Part shown: positions 47,185 through 58,361 of the stretch, in pieces | How the letters are laid out: the number at the start of each line of letters is the position of its first letter | Numbering within the stretch: the first letter of the stretch is position 1 | DNA from: Pilaira anomala | Taxonomy: Eukaryota > Mucoromycota > Mucoromycetes > Mucorales > Mucoraceae | Reading direction: 5' to 3' | DNA length: 64,000 nt | Assembly: GCA_025716855.1 (NCBI GenBank) | Contig: JAIXMQ010000013.1 | Location: forward strand, 62,001-126,000 | Made by a program: the position numbers and the translations under genes | The notes under the pieces: generated by a model | What the model saw: the letters and a program-made list of their open reading frames with translations, nothing else | Databases searched by the model: none | Told to the model about the DNA's origin: nothing

Positions 47185-47384
47185 GGTGGCCGAAGAAAGA
47201 AGAAAAAAAAGAGAGAGTTCTAAATAATGACTATAATTTTAAAAAAGAGGGAAAAGAAGAAGAGAAGAAGAAGAAAAGAAAAAAATTAGCCATGGTTTTT
47301 AAAGACTTGTTTATATATTTCTATTTTTTTTTTTTTTTTTTTTTATAACTCCACCTCCCCACACATAAATAATAACTTATAAAC

Positions 47385-47417
<33 letters not shown>

Positions 47418-47956
47418 CAAGGTGACTTTACGCCTTCATTTATAATTACATTTTATATTATATCTTTTGACACGTATATATATATATTTATGAACTGATT
47501 AAAGTTTAAAAATATCATGGCTCTCGCTATGAATCTGATAAAAAAAAAAAGGTCCATAACTATAAATGGTTGCATCCTGACCCCTCCTCCTCCTCCTCCC
47601 ATTCTGTACAACAGTACAATAGACCAAGTTTAATAAAACGAAGGCATTTTCTTTCATTTGATTTTTTTTTTTCCAGGTAGTGCTTATCTTTATCACAAAG
47701 CAGGCACATCAGAAATTTATGACTCTTACAATCTATATACAACCGAGAGTGACTCAATTTGATGTAACGAAATCGGTTATTCAAACGTATCAAGTAAAAA
47801 AAAAAAAAAAAACATTTCAGAAAGCCAATCATTTTTATCATGGTAATCAATTCAGAAGTGCGGATATTATTATCTTGGTCCGATCGTCAGTCATTTGATT
47901 GGTAGTAGATAATAAAATAAACGTTTGTTTACTTGATAATCATTCCTTTTTATCGG

Positions 47957-47993
47957 GTGTGTGTGTGTGTGTGTGTGTGTGTACAAAAAAAAA

Positions 47994-48039
<46 letters not shown>
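47957..48039. repeat. (GT)n tract followed by about 44-nt T run
   Basis: About 13 GT units (47957-47982) then a T homopolymer (47996-48039). These are the longest simple repeats seen here, along with 49545-49588. Confidence 0.85.
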
Positions 48040-48042
<3 letters not shown>

Positions 48043-49002
48043 GTCTAAAGTAAGAGGATTATATAAATAAAATAGAATAACAATAAATTATGACTGTACT
48101 GAATTGTACTGTTAATCGGTTATTTAATTTGACATTAAAAAAAAACAAAGTAAAAAGGTATAGCGTATTATACTTGGTATATATCACTATGTCATTTTAA
48201 ACTATCTCTATATATCTTTTTTTTTTTTTTTTTTTTACAGAATTATATTAAAAAAAAAAGGAAAGGAAAAGGTTATTTCATTCAAACTTTTCGTGTAAAA
48301 ATACATGGAATTATATAATAAAGAAAAAAAAGTTGTGATATATAAAAAAAGAAGAAATGGTTGTACTTTTTTTCTTTTAAGGTTTTCTTTTGTGTAATCC
48401 ACTTCGTCAGTTGACGAATTGGATACTTTTTGTATATTTGTTTTTTTTTTTTTTTATATATTAAAATAGATAGGGTAGTCGGTGAAAGAAAGAACGGGCC
48501 ACCAAACAAATAAAGCTCAAGTTTCTTTTTCTCTCTCTCTCTCTCTCTTTCTTTCTTGCTTTACATGTATCACTTGACTTTTGTTAAATCGTGTGTGTGT
48601 ATGTGTGTACAACTGTAAGAAAGAAATTTCTTGATCCTTTTACGAAAATGGCTTTCTACACGTGCTTTTTTCAGTCTTTTGCACAACTTGATTGGGTCTA
48701 CCTGATTCTATTCCACCGTGTAAAAAAAAAAAAAAATTACTGCACCTTTGTAGAACATAATTTCCACCGAGTCAGAAAAAAAAAAAAAAAAAAAAAAAAA
48801 CTTGTATTTTACATGATTTTTTACATAATAAAAAAAAATTTATATTGCTATTTGATTTTAAGGTTCATCGAGTCAGGATCCACCATTGTTTTCTTAAATG
48901 CTTCAATTCGTATACAACTCCTTTTATTTGATCTAACAGGAAAAAAAAAAAAAAAAAAGTGCTTTGGATATCATTGTAATTATTCCTTTTCTGTACTTCT
49001 CC

Positions 49003-49034
<32 letters not shown>

Positions 49035-49344
49035 CTTCTTTTACAATAAACTCCGGTTTGACCCATTGCTACACAAAATGTTGATAAAGCCCTGGAACTA
49101 TTTTTACTTGAATAAAATTGGTTACTATAGAAAATAAAATAGCATGATGGAAAATCAACTAGTAGGTATTTACCAATCGCGCTCTTTTGCGAGCGTCCGG
49201 AGGGTTTTTTTTTTTTTTAAAAATTATTTTTTGCCTTTTTATTACTTCAAGTAGTGTAACCCGACGAATGGAGTTTCATAAAAATTGCACCCCAAGCACA
49301 AAAAAAAGGTACATATTCACTCTCTTGAACAAAACTGTCTGTAA

Positions 49345-49379
<35 letters not shown>

Positions 49380-49529
49380 CACGGATGTAATGCGAATATA
49401 ATTAACATAGTAAGCTATTGGCAAGGTGAAGAACGAATTGGAATGGAATTTCAGAGAACAAAAAAAGTTTAGTGAGTACTACTTTTTTGTTTGTTAAAAT
49501 GGTATAAGCTATAAATGCATGAAACATTT

Positions 49530-49542
49530 TTTTACCGTTGGC

Positions 49543-49591
<49 letters not shown>

Positions 49592-49602
49592 ATTGGCAGT
49601 TT
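49530..49602. repeat. T-run flanked by a short direct duplication
   Basis: The segment ACCGTTGGCAGTTT precedes, and ACCATTGGCAGTTT follows, a T run of about 44 nt (49545-49588). This looks like a small tandem duplication mediated by the homopolymer. Confidence 0.6.
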
Positions 49603-50012
49603 AGTTGAAATAAACACCGCCCGTCTCTCGTAAGAATTTTTTTTTTTTTTTTTTTTTAGAGAATTTTTAGCTGTAGCTTATTACACAGGGATTAATTGGT
49701 TTAAAAGTCTGTACAAAAATAGGATAGCTTTGTGCTTTTTCTCTCTTTTGTGGACTCTATTTATTGTAAGAGATAAATGTGGTTTGTGCGTATCAGAAGC
49801 GTACTACAGGATATATATATATATATATGATTATAAAAATATTAGAGTCAAAATACATTGTGTAATGATATGTTTTAACTATTTGTAAAACTGGCTCTTT
49901 TTTTTTTTCTTTTTCTTTTAGTCTGTGTCGATCTTTGTTTCATAATAATCTTTCTATTTGGAGGCAGTTTAAAGATTGTTCTATCATGTTCACGAATACT
50001 TTTTAGTTTAAT

Positions 50013-50043
<31 letters not shown>

Positions 50044-50784
50044 GTATCGAATGTCAGATACACTCTCAGCAAATTATGATTTTTAGGTAAAAAAAAAAAA
50101 AAAAAAAAAACGCCCACATTCAATTATATATATAGAATGACAAAAGTTTTTATTATTGAATCGTATATCAATCCATTACAGTTTCTTAACTAGTGTAAAC
50201 TTTCCCTCAAATGTAAACATATAAGAGATACGATTTTACTGGTGTATAAAAAAAAAAAAAAAAAGGAATCGGATTTGTTGATTTGTTTAGATAAAAAAAA
50301 AAAAAGGCGTATAGACTCTTTTTTTCGTTTTAATAGAAAATGAATTTACCTGGATTTATTTATATTTAACACCTTCTTTTTTATTCTTTTTGGCTTTATG
50401 TTGATGATATCTGTGTTTATATTTATATTCATTCAATACAGTTTTTTCAAGTTAAGATTTTCCCCGTTTATAAAAATAAATCTCTTTGATTCACAAATAT
50501 AACTTGACCCCATAAAAACCTCAATAGAAGCTTTATTAGTATAGATGACAGGGTCGCCCTTAGCTTCAATATATATTTTTTTATCTTCGTTTATAGTTAT
50601 GATCTCTTCACAGGAACACATTACTTTATGAGAGCTACTAAATAATGTTATTTATTACTGAATTTCGCTTTGTTGCAGAGCAGTAATCTAAAAAAACAAA
50701 AGTCATATCTCATATCAATACCCAAGAAAAAAAAAAGGGCATAAAAAGTAATAGCGTACTCTCACCTAATAAATAAAAATAAGT

Positions 50785-50818
<34 letters not shown>

Positions 50819-51292
50819 CGTTATGCTCAATGTTTTGTATATCATCTTTTACTAAATGATAGAATATAGAGCTTAAATATCTTATTATGTATTATGTGGT
50901 AGATGATGTAATTATAATACATATCAGATACTTTATTGCATAAAATTATATGACTCGCCCTGGCCTCTTTTTTTTTTTTTTTCTGGAGTAAATGTTATTA
51001 CGAGTAGCATTAAACTCACCAACTATGAATAATAACACTTCTGATTCTTAAACGTGTAATATAATATTTTCTTCGATATCTTTTTTTTTTTTTTTTTTTT
51101 TTGCATTAAAAAAATATTGTACACTCTAGCATATGAGAAGAAGTGACAATAGTAAGAATGTAATATCATCTCAAATATATGATAATTGTTTAGCTTAGTG
51201 CCTCTTCTGTGATGCTATTTCAAAAAATAAAATTGTTGTAATTATCAGTACCTTCATTTGCATTTATATAAAATGTCTAAATATTTTTTTTT

Positions 51293-51316
51293 GCCACCGA
51301 TTTGAACTCAGTCACC
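51293..51316 (-). other. tRNA 3'-half-like fragment
   Basis: The minus strand reads ACTGA-GTTCAAA-TCGGT, a five-pair T-arm with a B-box-like loop, followed by GGCAAAA. No 5' half, D-arm or matching acceptor strand exists upstream. It is probably a degraded tRNA or a tRNA-derived fragment. It lies just beyond the E-box pair of tRNA-Thr. Confidence 0.3.
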
Positions 51317-51355
51317 AAATTTCTAAGCTTTTGATTGGATAAAATAGGATACAAT

Positions 51356-51372
51356 CACGTGAATATCACGTG
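51356..51372 (+). promoter_or_regulatory. Tandem E-box upstream of tRNA-Thr
   Basis: CACGTGAATATCACGTG: the same two-hexamer module with an 11-bp period, proximal hexamer at -57 to -62. A TATA-like ATATTA occurs near -28, and a TGACGTCA palindrome abuts the gene at -6 to -13. Confidence 0.7.
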
Positions 51373-51428
51373 TTTTTCTATTTTACCGTAACAAACTTAT
51401 ATTACATAGTGATTTTGACGTCATATCC

Positions 51429-51501
51429 GCCTTCTTGGCTCAGTTGGCAGAGCGTCTGCCTAGTAAGCAGAAGGTCATCAGTTCAATTCTGATAGAAGGC
51501 A
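51429..51501 (+). tRNA. tRNA-Thr (AGT)
   Basis: A complete 73-nt cloverleaf. Acceptor GCCTTCT/AGAAGGC is perfect. The D-arm is GCTC-AGTTGGCA-GAGC. The anticodon arm TCTGC-CTAGTAA-GCAGA gives anticodon AGT (read as IGU). The T-arm is ATCAG-TTCAATT-CTGAT. There is no intron. The downstream sequence TCTTCTTTTGTAGTTTTTTG provides T-run terminators. Confidence 0.97.
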
Positions 51502-51923
51502 TCTTCTTTTGTAGTTTTTTGTAATTTCGTGATACGTTTATATGAATGTATTTAATTTTAGTAAGGAACCGATTTGTTTTTTCTTAACAATTAAAAGAGA
51601 TTACAGTCTTTTTTTTTTTTTTTCAGTAGAAAATTGTATTTACATAAAGATATAGTAGATACATGTTTTTTTTAAAAAAAAAAATTGCAGGGTTTTGTGA
51701 TTTTAGTATAAAATGGACAATAGTATAATACTATAATAAAACTTTGTTAGCTCAGTGATCATTTAAGCATAAATGTAACGTAACCTTATACTGACAGAGT
51801 GCTCTTCTGTTTTCAGTAAGTGTATCTTTTTTTTTTTTTTTTTTTTTTTGATAAATTGATTTTTAGTCAACTGTGTAAAAAAAAAACAGTCGGTACAATA
51901 TGTTTATAAAAGAGAGCCATTAA

Positions 51924-52901
51924 ATGTCACCCACTAAATTTCCTTTTTCGGATTAATTGTCACCCACCATTTTGTATTTTTTTTTCAGAGCACCCAGTTT
52001 CTAAAAAAAATAAAAAAAAAATAAAAAGCTGCAAATTCATCGTTTTTTTTTTTCTGTTGTCACCCACTTCTTGTTTTTTGGGCAAAATATTCCAACCAAA
52101 ACCTACTTTTTTTTTTTTTTTTTTTTTGACGTTTTTGACAGAAAAAATTTTTTTTTCTTTAAGCAATTAAAGATTATCAATTACTCAAAACAAAACTAAA
52201 ATTATCATAATACGATTGTTGGGTGATAGCTACGACGATCAAAGATAATATAGCTTGAGCTAGTTAATAATCTATGATATACACTGCATGTAACTTCACG
52301 TTGCTTTAATAAGATCTCTATAGGCAATCTTTTATTTTTTTTTTTGGTTTATGTATATGTATCGTCTTCTATAAGATAATTATTCATTTTAAATTAAAAT
52401 TGACTTATGTATAAAGAGAAAAGAAAAGAGAAGAATTATACAATCTACTAGGGAGTATGTGTTCCTTCACGTTTGATCTTAAACGGAGTATAGCTTTTCA
52501 AGTCAGCCTTAATTATGTCAACCTTAATTATTACTTAAACATCATTGAATTAAAATGATAAAGATAACCTCGAACTTCCTTTTATCAATTCGCTCAGAAG
52601 ATATAAAAAATATGATTATCTTAAGTATTTCGAACTTTAACTTTTTTTAAAAAAAAGTTTCAAAATGGCAAAAAAAAAAAAGTCATAGTAAAAAAGTCCA
52701 ATTTTGAAAAGTGGGTTTTGGGTAAAAATTTTGCTTAAAAAATAAAAAGTGGGTGACAACAGAAAAAAAAAAAAAAAAAAACGATGAATTTGCAGCTTTT
52801 TATTTTTTTTTTTATTTTTTTTAAAAACTGGGTGCTCTGAAAAAAAAATACAAAATGGTGGGTGACAATTAATCCGAAAAAGGAAATTTAGTGGGTGACA
52901 T
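51924..52901. mobile_element. 978-bp non-autonomous element with about 200-bp terminal inverted repeats
   Basis: The left arm (51924 to about 52120) begins ATGTCACCCACTAAATTTCC. The right arm (about 52705-52901) is its inverted copy, ending GGGTGACAT. Both ends abut TTAA (51920-51923 and 52902-52905), consistent with a TTAA target duplication as used by piggyBac-type elements. The outer 165 bp are nearly identical between arms and the inner part has diverged. A motif GTCACCCAC recurs within each arm (left: 51926, 51958, a variant near 51990, and 52057), as expected for subterminal transposase-binding sites. The interior of about 580 bp has no ORF. Superfamily is uncertain because the ends lack the CCY start of classical piggyBac. 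No other copy occurs in this window. Confidence 0.75.
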
Positions 52902-52905
52902 TTAA

Positions 52906-53296
52906 GTTTTCCCTTATAAAAAGCTTTTTACATGTACTGTTGCTCAAAGTTTAGTCCAATAAGGGTCTTTCAAACACATAATAGTACATGTTTATTTTAA
53001 CAAATAAACAGTAATTGGATCAGTTTAGACGAAAGATGGGTGTAACTCGAGATTAAATTTAATAAAATGACAACAATTGATGAGAGACGTTAACTTTGGC
53101 GAATCTGTAATACAAAATGGAAAGAAGTGACAGAAAGTGACACAGAAAGAGAGCAATTTTTTTTTTTTTTTTATATATATTTTATTAATTTGATATGTTA
53201 TGTGAAAAAGAAGGAATTATAGACAAAGAGATATTTTACATTAGGAGATAAAAAATATGAAAAGGAGGTGGTGTTTGGGGAATATATATATTTTTT
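52906..53296. other. Intergenic, no gene
   Basis: Between the inverted-repeat element and the Whi5-like gene stop. It contains a T run at about 53157-53173 and otherwise ordinary AT-rich sequence. Confidence 0.5.
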
Positions 53297-54150
53297 TTAA
53301 GTAGAAGATTCGTTTCTATTTAAAAACATCAACATAGCTTGAGCAGCTAAATTAGTTGGGGAGGAAGGATTTTCCCAATCAGTATTATCTTTTTCAGTCA
53401 TTGCAATTGCATAAGATAAATAATCTAATGAATTCTTTACTACAGCCGGTTCACCGTTTAGGTCAGTAGGTACACAAGAAGCATCAAAAGAAGAGACTGA
53501 ATGATTTCCGATAGGAGCCTTTAATTTCTTGTTATTCCAAGCTTCTTTATCATAATGATGAAAATAATATTTTTGTTGTTGTTCAGTTGGAGGTTGGGAT
53601 TCAGTTTGTTGTGCAGGTGATGAAATAGTAGAAGAATTTGAAGATTCATCATCGCCTTCTTCTTCTTCTTCTTCTTCTTCGTTGCTAGGATACTGTTGAG
53701 AAGGAGGATGACTTTTACGACGTACTTTTTTAATTAATTTCGGGGAAGTAGTATAATTCAACATGTCTTGTTTCGGTGAAGGATTGGATAATGAACGATT
53801 TAATAATCTGTATCTTCTTGCTTTTGCATATTTAGCACCAGATGCTTGGAAATAAGAGCGTTTATCAATTATATCTTGTTGAGTAAATCTTGGTATAGGT
53901 ATATTTTGAATTGACTGCTTTTGTTTTTGTTTCCAAAAGCATTCTACATCTCTAAATGTATTGTTTTCCCATCCATTATTCAATTTAAATCTTGCAAGTT
54001 CTAACCTTGTCCTTAAAGATTCGACATTCTATTCAAAATAAAAAAAAATTAATAAAAAAATAAAAAAAAAAATAACTGAGAAATAAATCTATTTCTTACT
54101 TTTAATACGTCGCTATTAAGATAAATATTATTATAATTCATGTTGTGCAT
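53297..54150 (-). CDS. Putative Whi5/Nrm1-like cell-cycle repressor
   Basis: Two exons on the minus strand, 54150-54100 and 54028-53297, giving 260 aa. The segment ESLRTRLELARFKLNNGWE, just after the exon junction, resembles the short motif (R-L-x-x-A-x-x-K-x-x-x-G) by which Whi5/Nrm1 repressors dock on SBF/MBF G1/S transcription factors. It is followed by NTFRDVECFWKQK and a basic helical stretch (AKYAKARRYRLLNRS). The rest is disordered: an eight-Glu run, Ser/Pro-rich sites (LSNPSPK, SHPPSQ, ENPSSPTN) suited to CDK phosphorylation, and a C-terminal helix (AAQAMLMFLNRN). The motif match is from memory of the family and short, so the name is tentative. A second in-frame ATG lies three codons in. 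Confidence 0.5.
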
Positions 54151-54212
54151 TAAAAAAAAAAAAACAAAAAAAAAGGTACAAAAATAATTGAAAAAGGAAA
54201 GAAAGAAAAAAC

Positions 54213-54252
<40 letters not shown>

Positions 54253-54397
54253 TATTTTCTATTCAAGCGCGTTCGTGTGCGCGCGCGTTGCGGGAGTTCA
54301 ATTACATATCGCGTGTCTTTATATTTTTTTTATTACATTTTATTTTAAAAAAAAAAAAAAAGAAAAAAGTATACAAAAAAAAAAGCGCGATGTATAT

Positions 54398-54443
<46 letters not shown>

Positions 54444-54771
54444 CTTACTTTTTTTTTTTGTTTTTTTAATAAAACATATGTATCTTTTATTTTTCTCGAG
54501 TAACATAGCAACATAATATTTAAAATACGTTTCCTACTTTTTTAAATTCCCCTCACAACTATTTCACTCTCATTTATTTATTTTATAAAAAACAAAAAAG
54601 ATATTCATTTATTTATTTTTTTTTAAAAAAAAAAAAAAAAAAGAGGAAAAAAGAGTGATTTTTTTGGGTTTTTTTTATTTATTTTTTTTTCTCCTAAGTG
54701 ACGGGCAATAAAAAAAAAAAAAAAAAAAAAAAAAACTTCATTCTTTTTTTTTATTTTTTAAGCACGTGTGT
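54151..54771. other. Homopolymer-rich intergenic spacer
   Basis: Contains the Whi5-like gene promoter side and the PMP3 3' side. Dominated by T and A runs (54218-54250, 54400-54443, 54708-54735). No coding signal. Confidence 0.6.
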
Positions 54772-55053
54772 TTATGAGTGAGGGTTATTTGTACCATAAG
54801 AAACTCTTGAAGGATCTTCAGTTGCAACTCTTTCATATTGAAGACCTCCGGATTCAACATCTTGTTGCAAGTTGTCGTTATATTTGTGTACAATGTAGAA
54901 ACCATGAATAATACCCGGGATGGCACCTAAGAAACAAAGACAAACGTTGATTAATAAGTCAACACCACATCCTGTTTTAATTCCAACAGCAGCAGGAGGA
55001 AAAAAGAAGGCGACAATGAAAAGGATAACGTCTCTAGTAGAATAAGCTCCCAT
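54772..55053 (-). CDS. PMP3: Pmp3/UPF0057 small plasma-membrane protein
   Basis: Single exon, 93 aa. Two hydrophobic helices (VILFIVAFFFPPAAVGIKTG and LLINVCLCFLGAIPGIIHGF) are separated by a short polar turn, and IPGIIHGFYIV is the family signature. The C-terminal extension of about 35 residues is hydrophilic (ATEDPSRVSYG), longer than in the minimal 55-residue yeast Pmp3 but usual in filamentous fungi. The family affects membrane potential and salt tolerance, which fits a role alongside the proton pump PMA1, although the genes are 16 kb apart. It is 121 bp downstream of the EAF6 stop in the same orientation. Confidence 0.93.
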   Translation of the reverse strand: MGAYSTRDVILFIVAFFFPPAAVGIKTGCGVDLLINVCLCFLGAIPGIIHGFYIVHKYNDNLQQDVESGGLQYERVATEDPSRVSYGTNNPHS

Positions 55054-55174
55054 AATAATATAATAAGAATAATATAATTTAAATCGAAAAAAGAAAAAAA
55101 CAAAAAAAAAAATGATGAAAAAAATATATTATATAATTATTTAAAAATGTGAGTGTGTGTTGTGTGTGTGTAAT

Positions 55175-55849
55175 TTATTCGTCCTCTTCAGATAAAATAT
55201 ATTCCTCAGTTGGAGCGTACATTCTCTTTTTTTTTCTTATTAAATCACCACTACTAAATAACTTCAATCTTCTCTTCTTTTCTCTTCTCATAGAACTAGG
55301 ACTACCAATATGATCATCTTGACTTGATTCTTGATCTCTTTCTTCTTTTTGAGCAAGTGCTTTCTGATAGGTTGATGATGATAGTGAAAATAATCGATCT
55401 AATTCTGTAAACTTTGGTTTCTTTCGGTCTAATCTACTAGATAAATATCCATCAAATCCTCGAATAATATTACCATTCTGTTGTGTATCCTCCAAGTATG
55501 ACCCTTCAAACAAATATATTGAATGTTCAAGATTGACCTATAAAAACTTGGTTATTAGAAAATATACTTTTTGCTGTATTCTTTTTCTTTTTTCCTTCTC
55601 TTTTTTTTTTACCAAGTTCTGATCTACTTGTTTTTTTCTACTCAATAGGCTTTGAAGTTCTGATTTAGATTCTTCATACTTTTGTCGAATCGCTTGAGCG
55701 GACTCTATTTGCTGTGCCTAATACATATAAAACTTTGTTATATAACAAAGTTAATACTGGTATTATATACGTACAGTTTTATTAGTATTATTGTTGCTAC
55801 TACCGCTACTACTTTTAGGTGTAGTTGTTGTAGTTGTTGTATCCACCAT
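55175..55849 (-). CDS. EAF6: Eaf6/MEAF6 histone acetyltransferase complex subunit
   Basis: Three exons on the minus strand: 55849-55775, 55717-55613, 55537-55175, giving 180 aa (all junctions phase 0). A Thr/Ser-rich leader ([18 protein letters not shown]) precedes a coiled coil ([20 protein letters not shown]). Then comes the diagnostic block [17 protein letters not shown], with [12 protein letters not shown] and [19 protein letters not shown]. The C-terminus is basic then acidic. Eaf6 is a small shared subunit of NuA4, NuA3 or HBO1/MOZ-type acetyltransferase complexes, positioned through its coiled coil. The first exon encodes only the disordered leader. Confidence 0.93.
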
Positions 55850-58222
55850 TTGTACTATAAGAAATTTTTTGAAAAAAGAAGGGGAAAAGTTAAAAAAAAA
55901 ATTGGTTATTGTTTTGGAATAGGAAGTCGTGACTGTTGGGTAACTTGTTTTTATGCAATTCGTTTCAGGTCGTTTTTTTTTTTTTTTTTTCTCCACAAAA
56001 TATTATCCTTTTGAAAACCGCGCCAATAATGAACATTTGTCTATTATGAACTTAAGCACGAACCACCTTGATTAGCACTTCCGAGCTCTTACAAAAATTA
56101 CTAAATTTACCCGAATTTATAAGCCTCATATATTAAAATGATAATCCGAGATAACAGTACTTTTACAAGCTATAGCATGTACACAGTAGTCGCTCTATTT
56201 AGGAAAAAAAAAAGTGTTTAAAGCGCCAGTCAAATACGCGTTTACTTAACATCAATTTTTAATTTATCGATGGTAAATTGAATTACACGTTTGTTTTACA
56301 ACCTATGTGAGATATTAACTCGAGTGCTCTTGTTAAATATAGACTATAAACAAGTTGCATGCTTATGGTTTTTTCTTTAAAAAGGAAATTGATAGCTAAC
56401 ACATTGTAATTTTTTTTTTTTCGGCGCAGAGAAAATACCACACGTGACTTTATCATCAGATTTGTAAAAGCTACATTGAGGAATTTTCTGCTAAAAGTTT
56501 TCTTTTTAAAGTTATTATATATGTTTGGAAGACTAAAGGAGCGCTTTAAAGTTAAAATTTGGATGTTTTGACGACTTTTTTATTTTTTTATGTCAAGGTC
56601 AAGTGAATGTTTTTTAAAACATGAAAAAAAGACCAGGTATTTATATCAATTCTGATAACACGTGATTTCGGATTTTCATTTCCGGTGATCTTATTGGCTT
56701 ACGCTTCGGAAGTGTATTTTTACCAGTCTTTAACAAGTTTATTTAAAAACTAAGAATAATTTATACTGCTTTACTTTCTATTGGTAAATCTTACATTTTT
56801 AAGCTCGTGTTAATAATATAATATATGTTTTCGCTTTTAGTAAAGGTAATTTTAAATTATTGTAGTTCTTCGAAAACTGATTTTCCAGTACTGATAGGTA
56901 AAGGACAAAAATCTTCAACATCATCGTTCTTTTTTTATATAAATAATTGGTAGTAATATAATATTGTTCCAATTTACTCAGCAAATGCTATATCTTGTCG
57001 ATTGAAATTACCCAGGCACTCATATATTTTCTATTGAGACTATATAATAAAAATACTCTTTTTCTTAGACTTTAATACCTAAAAAAAACAATCCTGCATA
57101 TTCGATCTTTTGATGAGCCTAAAAAAAAAGCCCATAAAAACCTTAAACGATTGTAGTAGTATGTAATAATATATAAAGTACACATATTTTAGACCAATTA
57201 CCTAACAAAAATTATGTATATATTATGGTTGAAAAAAGTAAATCTTTTATAGACTACTCTCACTAATAACGGACATATCTATCTCCAATATAAAGTTATA
57301 AGTCAGTTACCTCATCGAATTCTTACATACGAGAAAAAATAACTGTATGTTACTCAAGCAATTCCAATAGAGCTTAGACAGAATAAATATTATCAAAAGA
57401 CTGTGTACAGCTAAAAATAATGGCATCAATCGGAAAATGCAACACCTTTACTCACATAAAGAAAATGGATTGTGATCAGGTATATAATAAACTAAACATT
57501 AACATAAAAATTTGCTATAATATCTTCATAATAATATACACGTGTAGCACTGTATATCATTATCAATACCTTGAATCTAAAGGAAATCTTTTATATTCAA
57601 ATGTGAATACAATTGATTACAATGATGATTACTGGTAAAAAGCCAATATCCAGCAATAAAATAAAACTGGGAATAAAAAAATGAGATATTTACTGGTAAT
57701 TGTCTCGATACAGACTTAGCTACCTTGTGTTGCGGGATAAGAGCGACTATTATTAACAAAAATATACTATTCATTTATTAATATTTAATGACAATAATAC
57801 AACATGTAGATAAAATAAAAGAATAATAAGATTGGAATAATAAATCATTCCAACAAACAAATGTCAAATTCAAATCCCAAATGGGTATGTAACAAACATA
57901 ATTCAATTTTATTAAGAACGGTAAAATTGAACAGGTCATATGTATAGTAAAAATAGTTCATCTTTGTCAACTGAAAAGTAGAACCATTTACCAAAAATTC
58001 TGTAGCAACGGATCAAGACTATAATAATATTTAACTCTCCATTGAATTTTACTTTTAAAAACTATATTTTCTTTATTTTATTAAGTCGTTCTACTTGTCA
58101 ACAGGAACTGGTGGTACCCACGAAAACTCTTTTTAACTTTCTTTAACCACGAACAAACTACTTTTAACAACAGTTACACAAGCTACCTACACCACAATCG
58201 ATCAAAAATAAGCAAAAAGAAG
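55850..58222. other. Gene-poor region between EAF6 and tRNA-Ser
   Basis: 2.4 kb without a gene I can support. A plus frame at 57420-57638 (72 codons, MASIGKCNTFTHIKK) and a minus frame at 56799-56984 are Asn/Ile/Lys-rich and without homology. Two unpaired CACGTG motifs occur (about 56452 and 56659). Fewer long homopolymers are seen here than at 40-50 kb. Confidence 0.45.
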
Positions 58223-58304
58223 CGTCGCCTGCAGGATTCGAACCTGCGCGCTCAAAGAGCAATAGCTTAGCAGGCTATCTCGTTAACCACTCCGACAAAG
58301 CGAC
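58223..58304 (-). tRNA. tRNA-Ser (GCT)
   Basis: The minus strand gives an 82-nt class II tRNA. The acceptor GTCGCTT pairs with AGGCGAC (one G-U). The anticodon arm ATAGC-CTGCTAA-GCTAT gives anticodon GCT. A long variable arm TGCTCTTTGAGCG follows. The T-arm is GCAGG-TTCGAAT-CCTGC. There is no intron. A T5 terminator follows (CTTCTTTTTGC). A TATA-like TATATAA is near -30 and the tandem E-box is at 58362. Confidence 0.97.
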
Positions 58305-58361
58305 TGTTTCATGTCTACTAAATTTTGCAGTAGGTTATATACTATCATTTTAGCGTAACAT

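Larger units (their letters stand above)
47086..51355. other. Gene desert with homopolymers and microsatellites
   Basis: 4.3 kb with no supported gene. It includes the GATA gene upstream region (pyrimidine/A-rich), TA repeats at 47393-47417 and 50785-50812, a GT repeat at 47957-47982 and T runs of about 44 nt. The longest open frames are homopolymer translations. A 62-codon minus frame at 50433-50621 has ordinary composition but no homology. Confidence 0.5.
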
